Assembly: GCA_023420415.1 (NCBI GenBank)
Contig: JAEZWF010000015.1
Span: 62,001-126,000, forward strand
Direction of reading: 5' to 3'
DNA: 64,000 bases
Source of the DNA: Actinomycetes bacterium
GTDB lineage: Bacteria > Actinomycetota > Actinomycetes > Actinomycetales > Dermatophilaceae
The notes beneath the pieces are model-generated. The model was not told where the DNA came from. It did no database searches and saw only the letters and a list, made by a program, of their open reading frames with translations. Positions 60,246 through 64,000 of the stretch are shown here, in pieces (the stretch's first letter is position 1; each line of letters opens with the position of its first letter). The position numbers and the translations under genes are program-made.

Positions 60246-60727
60246 GCCCCAAGCGTACGGGGAGCCAGCTCCGCCAACGTGACCGCGGTGGCCACGGCCG
60301 CCGTCGCGGCCTCGTGCCCCTTGTCCTCGCGCGAGCCAGGCAGGCCGGCACGGTCACGGGCCTGCTCGTCGCTGTCACACGTCAGCACGCCGAACCCGAT
60401 GGGGATGCCCGCGCGGGTGCTGACGTCGGTGAGGCCGTGGGTCACGCCGCCGCAGACGTACTCGAAGTGCGGTGTGCCGCCCCGGATCACGACGCCCAGT
60501 GCGACAAGTGCGTCGTATGCCGGCGCGAGACGAGCGCACGCGACGGACAGCTCGACCGTGCCCGGCACCCGCACAAGGGGTGCCCTCTCGACCCCGCTCT
60601 CGGCGAGGGCCCGCTGGGCGCCGGCGATGAGTCCGTCCATCACCTCGGTGTGCCACGAGGCGGCGACGATGGCGACCCGCAGCCCGGTGCCGTCGACCGT
60701 CACGTGCGGTGCGCCGTGGCCGCTCAT
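60242..60727 (-). CDS. ribH: 6,7-dimethyl-8-ribityllumazine synthase
   Basis: 161 residues. VAIVAASWHTEVMDGLIAGA is the substrate-binding start, LVRVPGTVELSVACARLA the loop, and LGVVIRGGTPHFEYVCGGV the catalytic region. It condenses 3,4-dihydroxybutanone phosphate (from RibBA) with the pyrimidine, giving lumazine for RibE. Start ATG at 60727 overlaps the ribBA stop as ATGA. Confidence 0.97.
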   Translation of the reverse strand: MSGHGAPHVTVDGTGLRVAIVAASWHTEVMDGLIAGAQRALAESGVERAPLVRVPGTVELSVACARLAPAYDALVALGVVIRGGTPHFEYVCGGVTHGLTDVSTRAGIPIGFGVLTCDSDEQARDRAGLPGSREDKGHEAATAAVATAVTLAELAPRTLGA

Positions 60728-61950
60728 GCGGTCTCCGCGGCGTCACGGGCGTCGAGCACGAGGTCGTGCCCCATCCGGTCGCGCTTGGTGCGCAGGTAGG
60801 AGTGGTTGTGCGGGGTGCTCACGACCTGGAGCCGCTCGACACCGACCACGCCGGCGCCGAGCTCACGCAGTGCCGCCACCTTGCGCGGGTTGTTGGTCAG
60901 CAACCGGGCGGACTCGATGCCCAGAGCGGTCAGGATGGCCGCCGCGGCGGCATACTCCCGCGCATCGACGGGCAACCCCAGCTCGGTCTGGGCGTCCACG
61001 GTGTCGAATCCCTTGTCCTGCAACGAATATGCCTCCAACTTGCCCAACAGGCCCACGCCGCGGCCTTCGTGCCCGCGCAGGTAGACGACCACGCCACCGT
61101 CCTGCGCGACCCGTTCGAGCGATCGTTCGAGCTGGGGCCCGCAGTCACACCGCAACGACCCGAACGCGTCACCGGTGAGGCACTCGGAGTGCAACCGCAC
61201 GAGCGGCGCCGTCGAGGGGATGCCGCGCGGGCTCACGAGTGCGACGTGCTCCTGTCCCGTCACGACGTCGCGAAAGCCATGTGCCGCGAAGGTCCCGTGC
61301 CGGGTGGGGAGCACCGTCTGCGCGACGCGCTCGACCCGGTCGTGCCGTTGCCGCCAGCGGACCAGGTCGGCGATGGTGAGCACGCGCAGGTCGTGGTCGC
61401 GCGCCAGGTCCTGCACGGCGGGCAGCCGCATCATGGTGCCGTCGTCATGGACGAGCTCGGCGATCGCACCCACGGGCGCGAGCCCGGCGAGCCGGCACAG
61501 GTCGACCGCCGCCTCGGTGTGACCGGGGCGCTCCAGGACGCCACCGGCCTTGGCGCGCAACGGAACCACGTGCCCAGGCCGGACGAACGAGTCGGCCGTC
61601 GCGCCGGGGTCGGCGAGCAGACGGATCGTGTGCGCGCGGTCGGCCGCCGAGATCCCCGTCGTCACGCCGTGCGCCGCGTCGACGGTGACCGTGTATGCCG
61701 TGCGGAGCGGGTCCCGGTTGTCGCTCACCATGAGCGGGAGGGCTAGCTCGTCGGCGCGGTCGCCGGTCATGGGCACGCACACGTAGCCGCTGCTGCGCCG
61801 GACCGCCCAGGCCAGCCACTCGTCCGTGAGGGTCTGCGCAGCCAGGACGACGTCACCCTCGTTCTCGCGATCGGCGTCGTCCACGACGAGCACCGGGCGA
61901 CCCGCGCACAGCTCCTCGAGCGCCTCCGCGACGGTGGCCAGCCCGGTCAT
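60724..61950 (-). CDS. ribBA: Bifunctional DHBP synthase / GTP cyclohydrolase II
   Basis: 408 residues. The N-terminal DHBP synthase (RPVLVVDDADRENEGDVVLA, DGTMMRLPAVQDLARDHDL) makes the four-carbon unit; the C-terminal cyclohydrolase II (HSECLTGDAFGSLRCDCGPQ with zinc cysteines; GRGVGLLGKLEAYSLQDKG) opens GTP. Both halves keep their catalytic residues. Start ATG at 61950, overlapping ribM as ATGA. Confidence 0.97.
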   Translation of the reverse strand: MTGLATVAEALEELCAGRPVLVVDDADRENEGDVVLAAQTLTDEWLAWAVRRSSGYVCVPMTGDRADELALPLMVSDNRDPLRTAYTVTVDAAHGVTTGISAADRAHTIRLLADPGATADSFVRPGHVVPLRAKAGGVLERPGHTEAAVDLCRLAGLAPVGAIAELVHDDGTMMRLPAVQDLARDHDLRVLTIADLVRWRQRHDRVERVAQTVLPTRHGTFAAHGFRDVVTGQEHVALVSPRGIPSTAPLVRLHSECLTGDAFGSLRCDCGPQLERSLERVAQDGGVVVYLRGHEGRGVGLLGKLEAYSLQDKGFDTVDAQTELGLPVDAREYAAAAAILTALGIESARLLTNNPRKVAALRELGAGVVGVERLQVVSTPHNHSYLRTKRDRMGHDLVLDARDAAETA

Positions 61951-62654
61951 GCGGTGGCCACCTCCTCGGGTTCACGGTCGGGGGCTTCCGTCCGAGAAGC
62001 CTTGAGCCACACGAAGAACCCGTACAGGACCAAGCCGCCGTAGACGGCATACAGGATGGCCGACGGGTAGAACTTGGAGTGCCACAACAAGGGAACACCG
62101 ACGATGTCGACCGCGATCCAGGCCAGCCAGAAGTCGTTCCAACCACGGGCCATGGCGTAGGTGGCGATGAACGACCCGACGAAGATCCACGCGTCGCACC
62201 AGTAGTACCAGCGCGGTGCGGGCCAACCGGCACCGATGACCGAGAAGAGCCACTGGAAGACCAGCACCCCGGCGACCCAGGCTCCCAGGTAGGCGAGGCG
62301 CTCGTTCATCGTCGCCCACCGTGGCGTGATGGCCGGTGCGTCGGCACCGTGCGCGTTGAGCTTGCGCACCTGGTTCCAGCGCCACCAGCCGTAGATGCTC
62401 GTGATGATGAAGAAGACCTGCCGCCCCGCCTGGCCGTACAACGTCTCGTGTTGGGGCGTGCTGAACGCGACGCCGAAGAAGACCGTGAACAGCAGCACGT
62501 TGCCGATGATCCCGATCGGCCACGCCCAGACCCGGCGGCGCATCCCACCGATGGCGGACGCAAAGCCGAAGAGGTTGCCGACCACCTCGCGCCACAAGAT
62601 GGTGTGCGACCCGAGGTGCAGCTCGGCGTTGAAGAACTGCTCCAGCCAGTTCAT
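61947..62654 (-). CDS. ribM: PnuC-family riboflavin transporter (RibM/PnuX)
   Basis: 235 residues, seven or more membrane helices, start MNWLEQFFNAELHLG. NLFGFASAIGGMRRRVWAWP, GWWRWNQVRKLN and WDAW-type CDAWIFVGSFIATYAMARGW follow the PnuC family, whose members usually import nicotinamide riboside. Here it lies between riboflavin synthase and ribBA, the place of ribM (pnuX) in Streptomyces davaonensis and corynebacteria, where it carries riboflavin. Riboflavin uptake is therefore the better call. Start ATG at 62654 overlaps ribE. Confidence 0.85.
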   Translation of the reverse strand: MNWLEQFFNAELHLGSHTILWREVVGNLFGFASAIGGMRRRVWAWPIGIIGNVLLFTVFFGVAFSTPQHETLYGQAGRQVFFIITSIYGWWRWNQVRKLNAHGADAPAITPRWATMNERLAYLGAWVAGVLVFQWLFSVIGAGWPAPRWYYWCDAWIFVGSFIATYAMARGWNDFWLAWIAVDIVGVPLLWHSKFYPSAILYAVYGGLVLYGFFVWLKASRTEAPDREPEEVATA

Positions 62655-63304
62655 GAGTGGATCTCCTGGGTGTTGAGGGGGTGGGCGGTGGGGCGATGAG
62701 TGTTGAGCAGGCGCTCGACGTACTTGGCGATGACGTCGACCTCGAGGTTGACGAGGTCGCCGGGACGTTTGCGCCCGAGCGTGGTCAGCTCGAGCGTCGT
62801 GGGGATGAGGGACACCTCGAACCAGTCGCCGCCGGAGTCCGTGCCGATGGCGGAGACGGTGAGGCTGACGCCGTCGACGGTGATCGACCCCTTCTCGACG
62901 ACGTAGCGGGCGACCGTGTCGGGCAACGCGAACCGCATGAGCAACCACCCGTCCGCGGGTGCCCGGCCCGTGACGGTGGCTGTGCCGTCGACGTGTCCTT
63001 GGACGACGTGGCCGCCGAACCGGGCGCTGGCCGCCATGGCGCGTTCGAGGTTGACGTCGTCGCCGGGGCGCAGGGCCCCCAGGCTGGTGCGGGCCAGGGT
63101 CTCCCCCATCACGTCGACGGTGAATGTGCCGGCCGCGTCGGGGGCTTCGTCGACCACAGTCAGGCAGACCCCGTTGACCGAGATCGACGCCCCGTGGGCG
63201 ACGTCAACGGTGACGAGTGGTCCGTGCACGGTGAGGCGGGCGGAGTCGGCACCGTGGTCGATGGCGACCACCCTCCCGAGCTCTTCGACGATTCCGGTGA
63301 ACAT
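62651..63304 (-). CDS. ribE: Riboflavin synthase alpha chain
   Basis: 217 residues with two lumazine-binding repeats. MFTGIVEELGRVVAIDHG opens the first; GASISVNGVCLTVVD and GSITVDGVSLTVSAIG are the matching core motifs of the two halves, and GGHVVQGHVDGTA joins them. It converts two lumazines to riboflavin. Start ATG at 63304 overlaps the ribD stop (TGATG). The four-base overlap with ribM shows tight coupling. Confidence 0.97.
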   Translation of the reverse strand: MFTGIVEELGRVVAIDHGADSARLTVHGPLVTVDVAHGASISVNGVCLTVVDEAPDAAGTFTVDVMGETLARTSLGALRPGDDVNLERAMAASARFGGHVVQGHVDGTATVTGRAPADGWLLMRFALPDTVARYVVEKGSITVDGVSLTVSAIGTDSGGDWFEVSLIPTTLELTTLGRKRPGDLVNLEVDVIAKYVERLLNTHRPTAHPLNTQEIHS

Positions 63305-64000
63305 CAACCAATCTCCTTGAGCGAAGCCGTGATCCGCACATCGGTGCCGATCGGCGTGATGTCGGTGGGCGCGAGGCGGAGTGCGTCGGCGATGGTCGTG
63401 ACGCCCAGGTCGCTCACCGACTGCCTCCCGCGTCCAAGGAGGACCGGTGCGACATAGGCGACCACCTCGTCGACGAGCCCGTCGGCCAGGAACGCCGCGG
63501 CCACCGTCGGGCCGCCCTCGAGCCACACATGGTGCACCTCGGCCCCGGCCAGGGCGTCGAGCACCTCCTTGGGGCTGCGGGTGCGCAGGTGCCACGTGGG
63601 GGCTGCGTCGTCGAGGACGCGTGCGTCGGGCCGCAGGTCGCGCATGCCCATGACCACGCGGATGGGCTGGGCCGCGTACAGCGACCCGTCGGGACGTCGA
63701 GCCGTCAGCTGCGGGTCGTCGACCAGCGCCGTTCCGGTGCCGACGAGGATCGCCCCACACCGCGCGCGGTGCTCGTGCACGTCGGCCCGAGCGGACTCAC
63801 CGGTGATCCAGCGACTGGTCCCGTCCGCGGCTGCCGAGCGCCCGTCGAGGGTCGTGGCGAGCTTCCACGTCACCCAGGGGCGGTGGGTGCGCATGAGGTG
63901 CGTCCAGGTGCGGTTGAGCGCGGCGGCTGCCTCGGCCTCCACGCCGCCGGTGACTTCGACCCCGTGCTCGCGCAGCCACCCGGCTCCCCCGGCGGCGGCC
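63304..64000 (-). CDS. ribD: Bifunctional RibD, C-terminal part
   Basis: The gene runs off the right edge; about 232 C-terminal residues are seen. GWLREHGVEVTGGVEAEAAA is the end of the deaminase domain, and WVTWKLATTLDGRSAAADGT and SRWITGESARADVHEHRARC begin the reductase, with GAILVGTGTALVDDPQLTAR and VWLEGGPTVAAAFLADGLVD. It is the first visible gene of the rib operon; an FMN riboswitch, if present, would lie outside the window. Confidence 0.95.
   Translation of the reverse strand, partial: AAAGGAGWLREHGVEVTGGVEAEAAAALNRTWTHLMRTHRPWVTWKLATTLDGRSAAADGTSRWITGESARADVHEHRARCGAILVGTGTALVDDPQLTARRPDGSLYAAQPIRVVMGMRDLRPDARVLDDAAPTWHLRTRSPKEVLDALAGAEVHHVWLEGGPTVAAAFLADGLVDEVVAYVAPVLLGRGRQSVSDLGVTTIADALRLAPTDITPIGTDVRITASLKEIG

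Overview
The window comes from a high-GC actinobacterium. The gene content and order (trp genes with a TIGR02234 membrane protein and an HGxxPAAW-type protein between trpE and trpC, then lgt, gltBD, pyk, an ANTAR regulator and polA) together with an AftD-like arabinofuranosyltransferase point to the Actinomycetota, probably the Micrococcales and perhaps an Intrasporangiaceae-like organism. The genus is inference. There are about 60 protein genes and one tRNA gene. I see no insertion sequence, prophage, CRISPR array or rRNA. No stretch longer than about 300 bases lacks a gene. The largest gaps (11263-11536, 55997-56213, 329-508) are described as features.

Layout. 1-2.0 kb: end of an F420/FMN-type oxidoreductase, then rpsA with two terminator hairpins. 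2.1-23.5 kb: an accessory block holding a methyltransferase, a 1229-residue Ig-repeat surface protein with a LAYTG sorting signal, four AraC-type regulators in an A-B-A-B array, a DUF3068 protein, and a cell-envelope glycan cluster (large membrane protein, acyltransferase, AftD, methyltransferase, GT4 glycosyltransferase, DUF2613-like small protein, second GT-C-like membrane protein). 23.5-44.6 kb: a conserved core read leftwards: hisI-trpE-TIGR02234-HGxxPAAW-trpC-trpB-trpA, DsbA-like-lgt, gltB-gltD, pyk, tRNA-Leu(CAA), a lipoprotein, the ANTAR regulator, two GNAT proteins and polA, with a thioesterase divergent from polA. 44.7-55.6 kb: a VOC protein, two small membrane proteins, a GNAT, a heterodimeric ABC exporter, a TIGR03085 protein, hisF, a P-loop kinase, a FUSC protein and a CynX/NimT-like MFS carrier. 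55.6-58.6 kb: an ABM-domain protein, a 14-bp tandem repeat, a DUF222/HNH gene under a perfect SOS box, and an NTF2-like gene split by a frameshift. 58.6-64 kb: a tightly overlapped riboflavin/histidine operon, ribD-ribE-ribM-ribBA-ribH-hisE-hisG-PH-domain gene.

In Mycobacterium tuberculosis polA and rpsA are neighbours, and lie in the same broader neighbourhood as hisF/hisI-trpE...lgt-pyk-ANTAR regulator. Here polA and rpsA are about 21.5 kb apart, so the 2.1-23.5 kb block looks inserted or rearranged.

The most unusual signal is a short DNA word. The octamer GTATGCCG (complement CGGCATAC) occurs 56 times in 64 kb, about once per 1.14 kb, equally on both strands, in several reading frames and between genes. 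Where it falls in genes it forces rare codons (TAT, GCA, and even ATA). Two copies pair as a hairpin just after rpsA. Density, strand balance and paired use at a terminator resemble the DNA uptake sequences of Neisseriaceae and Pasteurellaceae. I know of no such system in actinobacteria. The word is nearly absent from 3.2-9.5, 15.2-19.9 and 54.7-58.6 kb, which fits recent acquisition of those parts.
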